NCBI GenBank assembly: GCA_026182355.1
Contig: JAPFBL010000035.1
Coordinates: 3,415,501 to 3,479,500 of the forward strand
Length of the DNA: 64,000 nucleotides
Direction: 5' to 3'
From: Hermatobates lingyangjiaoensis
Taxonomy: Eukaryota > Arthropoda > Insecta > Hemiptera > Hermatobatidae
How positions within the stretch are numbered: the first letter of the stretch is position 1; each line of letters starts with the position of its first letter. The position numbers and the translations under genes are program-made. Below, piece after piece: positions 45,355 through 56,658 of this stretch. The notes under the pieces are model-generated. The model was given only the letters and a program-made list of their open reading frames with translations, was not told where the DNA came from and did no database searches.

Positions 45355-47091
45355 ACCTATCATGCCATCTTTACAGGGATCATCCTTTTAGAACTCGTCT
45401 TTCTGATATTAAGAAGAATGTTCTGTCTAATTTTTATATCAAAGAAAGACTCCGTACTAGTATATTACTATTATAAAAGTAAAATTAATAAGGGAAAAAT
45501 TGTCTGGTCTCGCTTATTGTTGTTCGCGTTTTGGACAGCATGTGAAACCGGTTCAACGGTACAACTGCAGTGTAGATAAAACCTTGTTAATTAACCACAT
45601 TTGTGTTCATTTCATGAAAAAGTACCCCTGCCATACAATTACAAGGCTATTAGTATGACAATTGTTTTGCTCCCATTCAAACTTTAATATGATCTATTAT
45701 TTATTTTCCAAAAAAAAAAAAAAATACAACACGAAGTTAAGAGTTGTGACCGACAAATTATAGCAAAAGTTTCCCCAAGCAATTTATAAAAAAACCTGGT
45801 TTCAATAACTGAAACATAGTATGAGGGAAGTGTTAGGAACGTACACGCCACTCTTATTTTTACCCCAGAAGGAATAAGACAGCCTTTATCTACCTTCTCC
45901 TTTCTATAATATATATGAATGCGTGACTAATCAAATCACAAACTACATGACAGAATATTATTTTAACACAACAGATATTACAAAGGTTTATATTATATTT
46001 ATCAGCTAAAAGGGAAACAATGATCTTGTGCTATGATATAGACAGTACATTATCACATTCAAGTTGTCAAACATTTATGTAAACCGATTTTGTTTTTTTT
46101 AAAAAAAAAAATAGAGACTACTAAACTGCTTGCAAATATATGTCTCTTTGGTATAACTTTTTATAAGAAAATTCAACAATTTCTAATACCATGTTTGTTT
46201 CTTTTGGAGACCACATTATTCTTGCACTACTTGTTTGAATGGTACAAGACTTCTAAGTTTCGACAATAAATTCTATAGCTAGATTATGTAAAAGAACTCA
46301 AAATTGATGAACAAATATATACAGTATAGTTTCCTTCAAGACGGTAAAACAAAAAGCTTACTATTCTCCTTTTTTTTTGAAAGTTCATGGTTTAATATAT
46401 TTTGATCAACATCCGCAAAAAGAAAGGAACTACTATTTTTTCATCGTAATAATAAAATGGGGCAGAAGTAATCTGAGCTTTTAAATCAAAGCCTAATCAA
46501 TCTTACTAGTGGATGAACATTAAATTGTTAATGATGTTAAATATCATTAACAATTACTATTACGATTCAAAAATAATTCAAAACTCACTTTCTTTAAAAA
46601 AAAAATGGTTAAATTGTTTTTTGGTTCATGCTTCCGAATTTTCTGGTAGTTTTAAAAGATTTTTGTGTCTAATGTTTGAAGGGACATTTTCTGCTATTGA
46701 AATAAAGCAGCACATGTTTTTGTTGCAGCTGACTGGAATGTTATAGATTTGGACAAGAAAGAAGTACTTATACTGGTGGGTTTTGTAATATCCCTCTAGT
46801 GGAGGCAGGTTTTTGGTTAAGCAAGGGAACAAGTGGACCAAAACGGTTCTCGTTACAGCCAATGGAGGGTGAAGCGATTGAACCGCACTCAAATCGATTA
46901 TTTCAAGTCACAGTTGTGTTTGCAGAAAAAAGTTTATTTCTCTGAGAGTCTGATAGTGGTGATTGTTTTCAAAAGGGCTTAAATGGCTCTCTCAGCCGAA
47001 AATATATTATACCAACACACGCGTAATTACATTTCATTCAATAAAAATAAAGAGCATTTCAGAAATTATGAAAATTACAATTATCATATAT
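45355..47091. other. No gene seen; one perfect hairpin
   Basis: No exon or known element. A perfect 12-bp-arm hairpin (attgttaatgat / atcattaacaat) lies at 46524-46554 with a 7-base loop. Frames at 46513-46892 are short and unrecognised. Confidence 0.55.
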
Positions 47092-47152
47092 ATAACTTTA
47101 AATTACACAAATCACGACATAGAAAAAGGAAGAAAAAGCACACTTACTGAAT

Positions 47153-47190
47153 TCGCAATATTTCGAACTGTCGTCATCAGGAGTAGACTA
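47153..47190 (-). ncRNA. Hammerhead-like core (CTGATGA), weakened
   Basis: Minus-strand CTGATGA (47180-47174) and TTCGAAATATTG as at 32600-32640, but stem II has lost bases (GACAGTTC), leaving about 2 bp. Confidence 0.3.
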
Positions 47191-47392
47191 GAAGAGAGGA
47201 TGAAGTGAGAGAGATCTCCTCACGTCGAAGGACGGAGTGCGAATATATATATATAAAATTGAATTTACGACCTATTGTTTTTCTAATTAATTTTTTGGAT
47301 AACTTTTCCAAAGCCCTTAATAGTTTTTTAAAATCACAAGGAATAGGTAGATTAACTCACCATACGTTTGGTTTTCAATGGTTATATTTTTT

Positions 47393-47427
47393 CCAACGTT
47401 TCGGTCGTCTTCGACCATCTTCAGGGG
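47393..47427 (-). ncRNA. Hammerhead-ribozyme-like core (CTGAAGA type)
   Basis: On the minus strand: CC-CTGAAGA, a perfect 5-bp stem II GGTCG/CGACC with loop AAGA, then GAAACGTTGG. This keeps CUGANGA, GAAA, a 2-bp stem III (AC/GU) without loop and a UU cleavage position, plus a 2-bp stem I (CC/GG). It lies upstream of a Penelope RT start on the same strand, the position reported for hammerheads in Penelope-like pLTRs. The very short stem III suggests it would act, if at all, as a dimer. Confidence 0.5.
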
Positions 47428-47566
47428 TAAACATATATACAATATCTGTTTTCAATACAATAGGCCGCAAATTCAATCTGACATGTATTAAGGAAGGACT
47501 GTTTCCTAAATATATATATATATATATAATATCAATGATCATACCACAATATGAAATGGGAAAAAA

Positions 47567-47608
47567 GACTAAGATCTTTCAACCGTAACAAGCGGTCTTC
47601 GTCAGAGT
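47567..47608 (-). ncRNA. Hammerhead-ribozyme-like core (CTGACGA type)
   Basis: On the minus strand ACT-CTGACGA, then a stem II of ACCG/CGGT with loop CTTGTTA, then GAAAGATCTTAGT. Stem III can form (AG/CU with loop AU), the cleavage site would be UU, and ACT/AGT gives a 3-bp stem I. The best complete member of this type in the window; degraded relatives lie at 9945-9985 and 32465-32500. Confidence 0.5.
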
Positions 47609-47650
47609 TAAAAAACCAAGAGTGAAATCTTGTTATATATAAACTAATCA

Positions 47651-47781
47651 TTTCCCTGATTTTCTTATTGTGGTTTAGACGTATATATATATTTCTCTCC
47701 TCTACCGTATATATTCTACACTTGATTCCTTTATCCAAGTTTGTCCAGAGTCAAAAAATTATTATAAAAACATCGAAATAC
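47651..47781. other. No gene seen
   Basis: Short spacer with a small TATA tract. Nothing supported. Confidence 0.55.
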
Positions 47782-48006
47782 CGAACAAAGAATACTGATT
47801 CTACATTATGAGTCCTAAATTTTGCCTAACTCAAGTGTATTTAGAGTTGGGATCTTTAACATTAAGTACGGGCCGATGGATTAACATCCTCTACTCAGGG
47901 ACAACGTACTCAGATTTATTCACCTCCCATGTGAATGAATCGAGGGCACAGTGGATATTGAACCCCAGAACTACCAACTCATGCACCAACATGAATTAAT
48001 CTGGCT
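47782..48006 (-). mobile_element. tRNA-derived SINE, tail and part of body missing
   Basis: Minus-strand family member with 'ttctacattatgagtcctaa', 'gcctaactcaagtgtattta', 'gatttattcacctccc' and a degraded head ('ggatattgaaccccag', 'ctggctc'). It starts within the body, and the plus-strand frame over it is a shadow. Confidence 0.8.
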
Positions 48007-49681
48007 CTAATCGGATCCTACCTAGATGCGTACGTCCATTTATTCGTCTGTATAGATAAGTATTAACATTTAACTAAGCACTAGATTTATTAAAATCTTA
48101 TGAATGTATATTGTATTTCGTGTTTTCTTAGAATTACTGAGAGGTACATCAGAAAGAGTTGGTGGATTCTAAGAGGAAGTATTTGAACATAATATGCCCT
48201 ATCTTTGTTAAATACTTTACACTGAGATAATTTCAACAAACGGCCAATATTATACAGTAGTTTTAATGTTTTAAAACACCTTTCATTTTGTATTAGGAAG
48301 GAAATTAAGGCTTACTTTTAATTCTTACTTGACTCTCATAAACCATCGGTAAGTCACATTTTGTCAGGAGAGTCAGCAACATATGTGTCACCCATATCTT
48401 GCCTCAAGTGTCTTATGTTCGGTCATCTAACAGGAGCCGGTGTACACAAAATGGCTACGATAGTTGGTTGTTGAGAGAAACAAAAACATAAGAAACAGAA
48501 AGTCAAGCTAGTCATACATACAATATAGTAAACTAACTCACCATGTACATATATATCAACATACACAAGAATATAATGAGATAGAGTTTTATATGTACTT
48601 AGTATGCAGAAATCTATCGTGGTGGCAACAATGACACCACGAATTCTGAAGACTTCTAAGTGTCGTGCGGGTTATCGCCGGGTTTGATCTGGCTAGATCT
48701 ATGTTTACGCCACACTTTCATACGCACAATGTAATTTAATCGTAGTAAACTTGTTTCTTTTATTGTATCAATACAGAAATTTATTATACTGGTAATAGTA
48801 ATCTGTCGAGTTTTCATAATAATTTAATGAAAAATACATCTAATCATAAATGTTTAGTTTAGCTTTAAGATATGTATAAACCCTACAATCTATCAGGAAC
48901 TTTGAAATGCATGTCTTAAAATAAAAAAAGGGATTTTCTTAACATTTAATAATGATATAAAGTTCTTTGTTATTTGAAATGATCTTAAGGTAGTAAAACT
49001 CTTCAAAGGTTCTACTTTGGAACTAATCATATATTTCTACTCTTCCATTTTGATGGATTTTTTTTTGTTATATTGAAAGGTATAGAAGCTTTGGAGTCTG
49101 ATATTTCTCCCACAAAAAAGAAAAAAAAAAAAAGGAGTAAAGATTTCTAAGGAGCGTTTTCTATATCAAGTAAAACTGTAATGTGAGAGAGATAGAAGGA
49201 GAAAAGATCAAAGATAAAAGAAGTGGTTGTGCGAATATTTGAATTTGTTTGGGAATTGTAAAGGAGGAGTCAAAGAGAAAGGGTGAAGAGGTTGAGGGAG
49301 GGTGCAGGCTGAAAGGGAGGTCCACAAGGATTCAACTTGCTCTGCACTACAGTACAGCTTCATTACACTATCATGCAATGCAGCGGTGCTTGCCTGATCA
49401 GTGCGATTCATATCTCTTGTGTTCACTATCAACTCCCTAACAACTTTTACAACACAACCTATGACATCACAACAAAATTTCTCATGGTATAAACAAGTGT
49501 TTTTTCCTATTTTTATTGGAGGACAACTATGAAAAAAATAAATTTTTCAATCAAGTAATATAATTCTATGGCCCAGAATAATTATCGTTTAGAAGTACTA
49601 CTAATAATAATCATTTCATTTCACGAAAAAATAATTACATTTCTTAATAAAAAGAACATACATTTTTTTCCAATTGTGAAA
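48007..49681. other. No gene seen
   Basis: No exon or element confirmed. 48590-48720 and 49210-49440 are less AT-rich. The latter has overlapping open frames on both strands (63 and 74 residues) with no recognised motif. Confidence 0.5.
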
Positions 49682-50240
49682 TTAGGTCCACTTCTGGGCA
49701 TAGGCCTCTCCCAACTGCATCCATTTTTTCTTTCTCCAGAGACTCAACTACACTGGTCCCGCTGTTTCTTTAAATTCATCTTCCCATCTTCTTTTTTCTT
49801 CCCAATTTTCTTATACCTTCTCTAGGATACCAGTCAGTAATTATTTTTGCCCATCTATCGTTCTTCATTCTCATGACATGTCCTGTCTTGAGTGTCTGCA
49901 CTAAAAGTAGTGTGCCTACTTTTAGTGCACACACTGTAGCACACTGTAGGAATAAAACATATTTTTTATTCCTGTTTCTTTATTTATTATTAACTCGTTA
50001 TTTTATCATGTTTCTTAATCCCTAGTAACTTCTCTCCATTGCTTTTTGTGTGGTCCAGAGTTTCCTTATATTCCTTACTGTTGCTGTCCACGTTTGAGCA
50101 CCATAGGTCAATGCAGAAAACACACTTTTCCAGAATACTCTTTTTCTAGTATATTTCAATCTTTGGGTCTTTTAATATTTACTTCATGTCCATATCTTCT
50201 TCAGCTGTATTAGAGGAAACCATGAGATCTAGAACCCCTG
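49682..50240 (-). pseudogene. Non-LTR retrotransposon RT C-terminal remnant
   Basis: On the minus strand 50235-50030 reads, with interruptions, a block like LPALTYGAQTWTATVRN and KAMERSLLGI, the conserved region after the RT catalytic core of many arthropod LINEs (usual form 'VLP.MTYGAETWT...RAMERSMLGI'). After a diverged 100 bp, 49885-49682 reads GHVMRM...RWAKIITDWYPREG and, after a shift, EAYAQKWT at the stop (49682), matching the usual end 'GHV.RM...RWT..I..W.PR...LGEAYAQ.W'. RT catalytic motifs, the endonuclease and the 3' tail are absent. The exact clade is not decided. Confidence 0.78.
49898..49928. repeat. Perfect 13-bp-arm hairpin inside LINE remnant
   Basis: gcactaaaagtag and its exact complement are separated by tgtgc, followed by a further partial repeat 'cactgtag.acactgtag'. 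It lies where the LINE reading is interrupted, so it may be an insertion into the remnant. Confidence 0.75.
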
Positions 50241-52044
50241 ATTTAGACTAATTAATCTCATAATATGGATAATAATATAGTACAGGTTGGGTATACCATA
50301 CTGTGAAGCAGTACCCAATAAATCTCATTGTGGTACAGCATAGAAAAATTTAGAGTGACACACACCCAACTTTAATATAAACAAAAGTATAATAAATAAT
50401 AAAGCAGTAATGTTTAATGAATTTAATTAATTGATTTATACTAATGAGATTAACAGGTTTTTGCTAGTATGAAGCATATCAATATATTAAGCAGGTAACG
50501 ATTAATACAGAAATCACCAAATATTCATAACAAGGGACGATTTTTTTTTTTTTGGAAAAATACCTTGAGGTGATTAAAATTATTTTAGTTATACTAACCG
50601 AATATGATGGAGTTCCTTTGGTATCTAAGTGAAATAAGTGTGGTAAATGATATTCTCATCTGTCTTGAAGCGAGGTCACCAACCTATAGAATACAACAAC
50701 AACAGGAACTCTCTCATACTCGTACACTGGAAATCAACAAAGCAATAGAGGAGGGCTTAAACATGAAAATCTAATAAGCCACTGAAATCAAATGTTTACA
50801 ATACTTCAAAAATATAGAAAACAAATTACAATGCTCAAAAATGTTATTTATACAATGAATAGATTCTAACAGTGGAGGAAATAAATAAATTAACAAGACT
50901 TTACAAACAGAAGAGGACTATAAAAGACAAAAATAGCAATTCTAAACGAGATAAGACAGAATTGAGTACTATCTAAGCGAGAAGTGGAATAACTCATGCT
51001 CATTAACATTAAGCCTGATAATATAAGGTATAAAAAAAACAAGCGTATCTCCTGTCACTAAATTAAATATAGATGCGAAACAACATTTTAGAGTTTATAT
51101 ATTTAATAAAAATGTCCTTATGTTAGAATAGAGTATTGATTTCTTAATAATTTGGATAGTCCAAAAGAAATGAACGCCTTATTAAAATAGGTATCCATAT
51201 ACTATATCTCTAATGATTTTTTTGAATTATATATTGCTGTAAAAGCTTTAATGCTGAAAATAATAATTCTTACTTTAATATAGGTAAAGTATAGTGATCC
51301 TGAAAAAATTCGATCTCGAGATTTTGATGGAATTACATGTTTTCAGGTCCTTAAAGTCGTTTTATGAAGTTTTTTTGATGATGTCTGTGCGTGTGTGAGT
51401 GAGTGAGTATGATTTGCAAAGTTTGTTACCATGCTACGGTCCAGAATCCAGAAAAAAAATGGGACGGACCCATAGTGTAGATGATCCCTATTGTTTGAGA
51501 GGAAATCATTAAAAAACCATGAAAATTTTACCAAACATTGAACAAGAAATAGGAAATCTATAAAAAAAATCATTAAATTTCAATCACGGCCAAGAGCAAT
51601 AAAGTTATAAAAACTGTTTGTTTATCCTAGACTAAGGGATCATCTTATACTTGTCGAATTTTGGTATTTTTTTTTTGTTTACATTGACTTAGACATTTTT
51701 TGAATCAATCCACCTAAATAAAATTTATGTTTATAATGGAACAATTTAATTAACTTATTGAATTATATGAGATAAAGAAGGTATAATTTTTTTATATGTA
51801 AAAAATCACTGGCAATAAACATTAATTTCCAATGTTTTCTTCCCTGGTATGATGAATTTGTCTCAGAAAATGCTTTAATTAATGTATATATTGCAATCTT
51901 GAACAAAACTTAATATAAGATAAATTTTTTTGTGTTTATGAATTATACTATCTTTGGATGATATTGAAGTGTGAGGTATGGATTCTTTCCTCAAGAAAGA
52001 GGAGTTATATTTGTTGACAAATATGCAGATTTTTCACTATTATA
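50241..52044. other. No gene seen
   Basis: AT-rich, no supported exon or element. A T run lies near 50549-50561. 51590-51900 may be a very diverged first member of the duplication that follows. Confidence 0.55.
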
Positions 52045-52990
52045 GTCTAATAGTTCATATTTATTATTTTCAAAAATTAGTAACTCTCAACTATAAAAGT
52101 TTTAAATTATACTTACTGGAATGGCTGGCTTTGTCTTTGAACTGAGTATGTAAACTGCCTATTTAGTAACATTTTTTTTTCAAATACATTCATTGCAACC
52201 TTATAACAGAGTACAGCACGCAGGAAAATGATAACAAACGCAGAGAGAAAATTTGTATATATGATTTTTGAATAAGGGGAAGGAAAATGATTTTATTAGA
52301 TACTAAGAAGTCATAAAATTCCCATTATAATAATTCTATAAAAGACCAAAAATGTAAAATATAATTGAAAATTGGAAACTTTCGTTTGAAGAATAATAAA
52401 TGTAATTATCATACATCATTAATTATAAATTATTTTAAAACGACATTTTTGCTTCGATGTTTATTATGTTTTTCAGAGAGAGAATTAGAGTATTTTTTTC
52501 GTTTTATTCGAAAAGTTGTCTTAAATATTCAATGTAGAAAGTAGTCAAGTAAACTTTGAAACAGTTCCACTGACTATTTGAAAAAAAGCCATGTTCAAAA
52601 ATTTCAGGCTACCAGCTATAATAGTTTTAAATTATACTAAAAAATCAGCTTTAAATTTGATTTGAGTATGACAAAATGGCTAATTACAAATATATTTTTC
52701 CTCAGTATGCATTTACAGCAACTTTATAACAGAGTATATTACGCAGGAAAAAGATTTCCTTTTGACAAGGGGAAAGAAAAGTGTTTTTTTTTTTTTAAAA
52801 AAAGCCTTTGATTAAAAGTTATCTTAAAATAACATTTTTTCTTAGATGTTTCTAACATTTTTCAGACAAGGTAGGAATATTTTCAAATTTTAAATGGGAA
52901 AATTTGTCTTAAGTATTCAATGTAGAAGGAGATCAGATATTCTATGTAAGAGATCGACTGGCTATTGGACAAAAGTGATGGATCTAATTA
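52045..52990. repeat. Diverged tandem duplication, two units of ~400-540 bp
   Basis: 52090-52590 and 52610-52990 share, in the same order, 'taaaagttttaaattata', a block ending 'gcaac.ttataacagagta', 'acgcaggaaaa', 'ataagggga.gaaaa', 'aaacgacatttttgcttcgatgttt' and 'tgtcttaa.tattcaatgtaga', then 'ctgactatttg'/'ctggctattgg'. The second unit has lost about 130 bp. No coding frame spans either unit, so the content is unknown. Confidence 0.7.
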
Positions 52991-53816
52991 TAGTGGTGAG
53001 CTTTCGTGATATTTAGTATTTGTTTTCTCTGTGTGTATTTTTTCTAGTGAGTGAACGAGAAAAAACAAACAAATATTGACGAATATATATTATACGTTAT
53101 AAGAATTTTAAGTGACCATCATAGACTCATATATGACATCAGAGGAAAACATAGCGGACCAACAAAATTGTTTTATCAAAGTTAAAGGTAAATCCAAAAT
53201 TATTTTAAATTTATAAAACAAACAAAATATTATAAAAATTAAAAAAAGGTATAATCAATCATAAATCAAAGATAGTGCAAAATAAATTAAGATTAAAGAT
53301 GGTTAATTTTTGATCAAATTAAAAAACAAGTTGTGTGCAATCTTTATGGAAGGAGAGAATGCAAAATAAAAGAGACATCAGTAATGACGGTCTCGGAGAT
53401 CACGAAAGGAGTCTGCAGAATGGTAAAGAGCTCATTTAGGATGCCTCACTGCTTTTATAATACTTGTAAGAAAATACTCGGGAATAAAAGTTGATATCTG
53501 TAGTCAACAAAGTTGAAATGGCTTCCTTATCTGTTAACGGAGAAACATGGTAGGTAACACTGAAGGAAATGTGCCTAATAGCAGATAGGTTTATTAGGGC
53601 TATATTAATTCGTTTAAGATAGAAAGAGAATTTGGTTTGGATCGTGTGGTATTTAATGTAATGTGGATGGTTATCGTGACACAGTATTGAGCAAATATTG
53701 ATAAATAAAGGGAAGCATGAAATGTCAAATGTAATCGTCCTAGTGCAGTCCCACCTGAACCAAACATCATCAGAAAAAATACGTCATTTCACCTTTAACT
53801 TGGTATTACATTTATA
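52991..53816. other. No gene seen
   Basis: 53330-53640 is less AT-rich, but no coding similarity or splice structure is recognised. Confidence 0.5.
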
Positions 53817-54702
53817 CAGGGTGTCCCACAATAATGTAATAACACTTTATTGTAATAGGTGTTTATTGTAAATCGTTTTATTTTTAACATGTGAAACAAT
53901 TTACAAACATGTAAAACAATAATTTTATTGTTTTTTCACCCTCTGTTCTCAAACTGTTGTCCATTGTGGTCCACACATTGCCGATAAAGGGAAGGGCACC
54001 CAAAAATATGTGTAGACGTTTTAGCAGCTGATAACTTAATTGTTTGTTTTTGGTTGTAAAAACTTTTATTAACTAAGTTTTTTCCAAGCAGAAAAGTTAG
54101 ATTACAGATTATTATCACATTCTATTAATGACGATGATCCAAACCAATGTGGCACTTTGAAAGTTGCAGTAAGGTCACAGTGGAGTAAACAACAATTTGC
54201 TGTTTATCCTGTTGGTGATAATCCATACCATACTGTAATTTTTAATGAATCAACATGGTTGTCAGTCATAACTATGTATCAGTTCCTCCACCATTGCAAT
54301 GGTTAACCGAACCATTTAATTTGAATGTGGTCACCACATCACTCCAAACAATCTTTGTCGGAATGTGTATTTCGATCCAACTCTCCAACTATCATGCTGG
54401 TCTAGGGTCATCGTTATTAAAAGAATAGACTAATCTGGAATGTAAATTTTCCGCTCACAACGTTTTTGGAACCAAAAACAAACAATTGAGTAATCAGCTG
54501 CTAAAAGGAGCACACATTTTTTGGGACATCCTCCGCGTTATCGGCAGTGTCTGGACCAGAACGGACAGCTTGAGAACAGGTGCTAACAAAACAATAGTAT
54601 GATGCTTCTAAATTCTTGTTCGTGCTTGAAATAAAACGAATTACAATAAACACATTTATTACAATTATTTAAAATATACGGACATTATTTTGAGACACCC
54701 TG
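53817..54702. mobile_element. Foldback mariner-like element with long inverted arms
   Basis: The left end cagggtgtcccacaataatg and the right end (inverted cagggtgtctcaaaataatg) are flanked by TA at 53815-53816 and 54703-54704. Inverted homology continues inward for over 300 bp on each side (53817 to about 54160, and about 54390 to 54702) with indels. Read outward, the arms contain a transposase C-terminal-like piece (YRQCVDHNGQQFENRG on the minus strand of the left arm; the right arm has the parallel piece), so both ends look like the 3' end of a Tc1/mariner-type element. The centre is a 230-bp decayed segment. There is no catalytic domain. Confidence 0.78.
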
Positions 54703-54740
54703 TATATTTCGACTAAGAAACAATGTAAAATAGAATACAT

Positions 54741-54812
54741 TGCAGAATCTAAAAATGATTAAAATATTAATAATGCTTAAAGTATTTGACTTATGATTAA
54801 TACATACGTATC
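54741..54812 (+). repeat. Direct repeat, copy 1
   Basis: 'gcagaatctaaaaatgatta' through 'cttaaagtatttgacttatgattaatacatacg' is repeated at 55290-55360 with few changes. It lies directly after the foldback element. Confidence 0.7.
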
Positions 54813-55289
54813 AGGCTAAGATTTTTATTTCACGAGTTTATTGAAAAATCCTGCCATATATTTAAGAAATTGTCTATAAAGGTACAACGAAGTAGATAAA
54901 AGGTATCATAGAGATAAAAAAAACGAACAAGAAAACATAAAAAATTGGTTGCCTTTCCTGATGATGAGAGAGGTTGAAATACCACCATGAGTTCTCTTCA
55001 GGAGTAATCTTATCTTCAAGCCATTCTAAAATCCTTGCCCCCTTCTCTCAACTCTACACCATGTGTTCGCTTTCCCATCCATTTAACTTGTGTCTCTCGA
55101 GCACCCATACTCGACAGAAAGTAGTCAGTGCCATTTCACAATGATTAATGTGGTTTATACATTTACTTTTACTTCGCTACTTTATAACACAATCATCATT
55201 TGAATATATGTATAAGACAGGGTACGCAAAGGAATTTAGGAATTCATTTATCTATCGGCTACGTCTAAAAAAGGCTTTTGCTCTCGATA
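54813..55289. other. No gene seen
   Basis: Sequence between two direct repeats. 54955-55140 is less AT-rich and unrecognised. Confidence 0.5.
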
Positions 55290-55360
55290 ACGCAGAGTCT
55301 AAAAATGATTAAAACATTACTCATACTTAAAGAATTTGACTTATGATTAATACACACGAT
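55290..55360 (+). repeat. Direct repeat, copy 2
   Basis: 'gcagagtctaaaaatgatta' through 'cttaaagaatttgacttatgattaatacacacg' is the partner of 54741-54812, about 550 bp apart. Either a local duplication or the ends of an unidentified element. Confidence 0.7.
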
Positions 55361-55599
55361 AATATTCCGTACCACATCGGTCTCCCACATGAGGTTATTT
55401 CAGCTTGTGCACACATTTATTCTTCATTCTAATTATTTGAATAAAAAAATGTTGCATTAGGTTGGATTATTTTCAGAATCGGATATTTATATTGTCGAAC
55501 ATATAGGTTTTACTGATGGATTAGGTTTTTACTATTTCAAATGCAGTTGGATTTCTAGAAAGAAGATGTTATAACTTTTATAGTAAATATTAGATTACC
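55361..55599. other. No gene seen
   Basis: Nothing supported. Confidence 0.55.
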
Positions 55600-55930
55600 C
55601 TAGAAATAATTTATAAAACATTGTCATAGTGAATATTGGATGACATTCCTAATATTGAATGTAAATATCATATAGGTATGGATGACCTTGAAAGTAAGAA
55701 TGTGAATATTGTAGTGATCATTGGATGACCACGTACTGAGAGTGGATTTTGAATAACAACTAAGTAATTTAAATGATGATATGGACAAAAGTATTGGATA
55801 ACCATGGATATAAATACATGATGTTGTTGACATTAGATAACGGATAAGCTAGGAAGTAAATAAATGATAATTATACTAGTGATCATATAGTGGATATTGA
55901 TTACATGCAAGTAATTAACATGGAAGCAAC
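55600..55930. repeat. Cryptic repeat of 'atattggatgac' units
   Basis: Variants 'gtgaatattggatgacattc', 'gtgatcattggatgaccacg', 'aagtattggataaccatgg', 'gacattagataac' and 'tagtggatattgatta' recur at irregular 40-90-bp steps. A decayed satellite is likely. The minus-strand 69-residue frame here reflects the repetition. Confidence 0.5.
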
Positions 55931-56338
55931 TTAAGTTAATTTATGTTATTCAATAGAATGAGATGAAGTTTTTATGTTACATAGTGCCAAATGGCTATAT
56001 ACAGGAAATTCGAATAGCAAACAAGTAATTTACTCTTAAACATCTGGGAAGGAAACCTCTTTTGTTCACCTACAATGATAGAACTTCAGAATCAAATTGG
56101 ACTGTTTGTTGCAGTCGTTTTGAATACTTTCCACTACTATTTATATTTTCAAGTACAATGCAGAACGCTTCTTCTGAATATTTGAAATATTACGATCCTA
56201 ATCATATTAGAAATAATTTGTACTGAGAAACTAGTGAAGCGAACATTTCTAGTCCTATCAACAAATTGCCATGCTAAACCTGAAAAAAGCTCTCATTTTT
56301 GTTGAAAATAAATTTAATAAATAAATTAAGCTTCTTAT
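55931..56338. other. No gene seen
   Basis: Nothing supported. Confidence 0.55.
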
Positions 56339-56658
56339 GGGAACCAGGTTAGCCCAGTGGTTAACCTGGACTCGTAGCACCCGGGTTCAATACCACTCTA
56401 AATAAACGCACTCAATACCCACGTGGGAGGTGAATAAATCTAAGCACGTCGTCTTTCTGAGAGGATGTCAAGCTTTCGGTTCCGACTCTGTATAAGGTCA
56501 GGCACTCGTTAAAGATCCCTACTCTATAATTTAATAAAACTGCTTGAGTTACGTAAAATTTAGAACTATCAATGTAGAATTAATCTAAATTTTGTGGTAT
56601 CACAACATTCGGATTATGTGTGTTCTTTGTGGGACTGCAACTCCAACCTAACCTAAAC
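56339..56658 (+). mobile_element. tRNA-derived SINE, plus strand, full length
   Basis: The clearest copy in sense orientation. The head 'gggaaccagg' starts at 56339, the A-box-like TAGCCCAGTGG lies at 56350-56360 and the B-box-like GGTTCAATACC at 56384-56394. The body follows ('gtgggaggtgaataaatct', 'gcacgtcgtc', 'cactcgttaaagatccctac', 'tgtggtatcacaacattcgg', 'tgtgggactgcaactccaac') and the tail is cctaacctaaac. Small insertions occur after the B box, including a repeated 'actcaatacccac' fragment. RNA polymerase III transcription is inferred from the boxes. Confidence 0.88.

Larger units (their letters stand above)
47092..47650. mobile_element. Mosaic of Penelope-type terminal fragments
   Basis: Four pieces are stacked. 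47092-47245 matches 32545-32700 and holds a minus-strand CTGATGA core. 47256-47430 (minus) carries a CTGAAGA hammerhead-like core followed by the start of a Penelope RT frame (KALEKLSKKLIRKTIGRKFN), cut by a TA tract. 47458-47512 (plus) carries the same RT start (TIGRKFN...CIKEGLFPKY), which runs into (TA)n. 47530-47650 (minus) is the tail with a CTGACGA core. The middle two pieces are head to head, the same geometry as the younger element at 61.4-64 kb. The 127-residue frame at 47205-47588 reads across these joins and is not a gene. Confidence 0.72.

Noticed and set aside
47205..47588. 127-residue plus-strand gene
   Set aside because: It crosses the joins of several opposed Penelope fragments, including an antisense hammerhead-like core, so only its short RT-start segment is meaningful.
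56339..56400. Functional tRNA gene
   Set aside because: The A and B boxes are present, but there is no complete cloverleaf, and the segment continues into the SINE body and tail.
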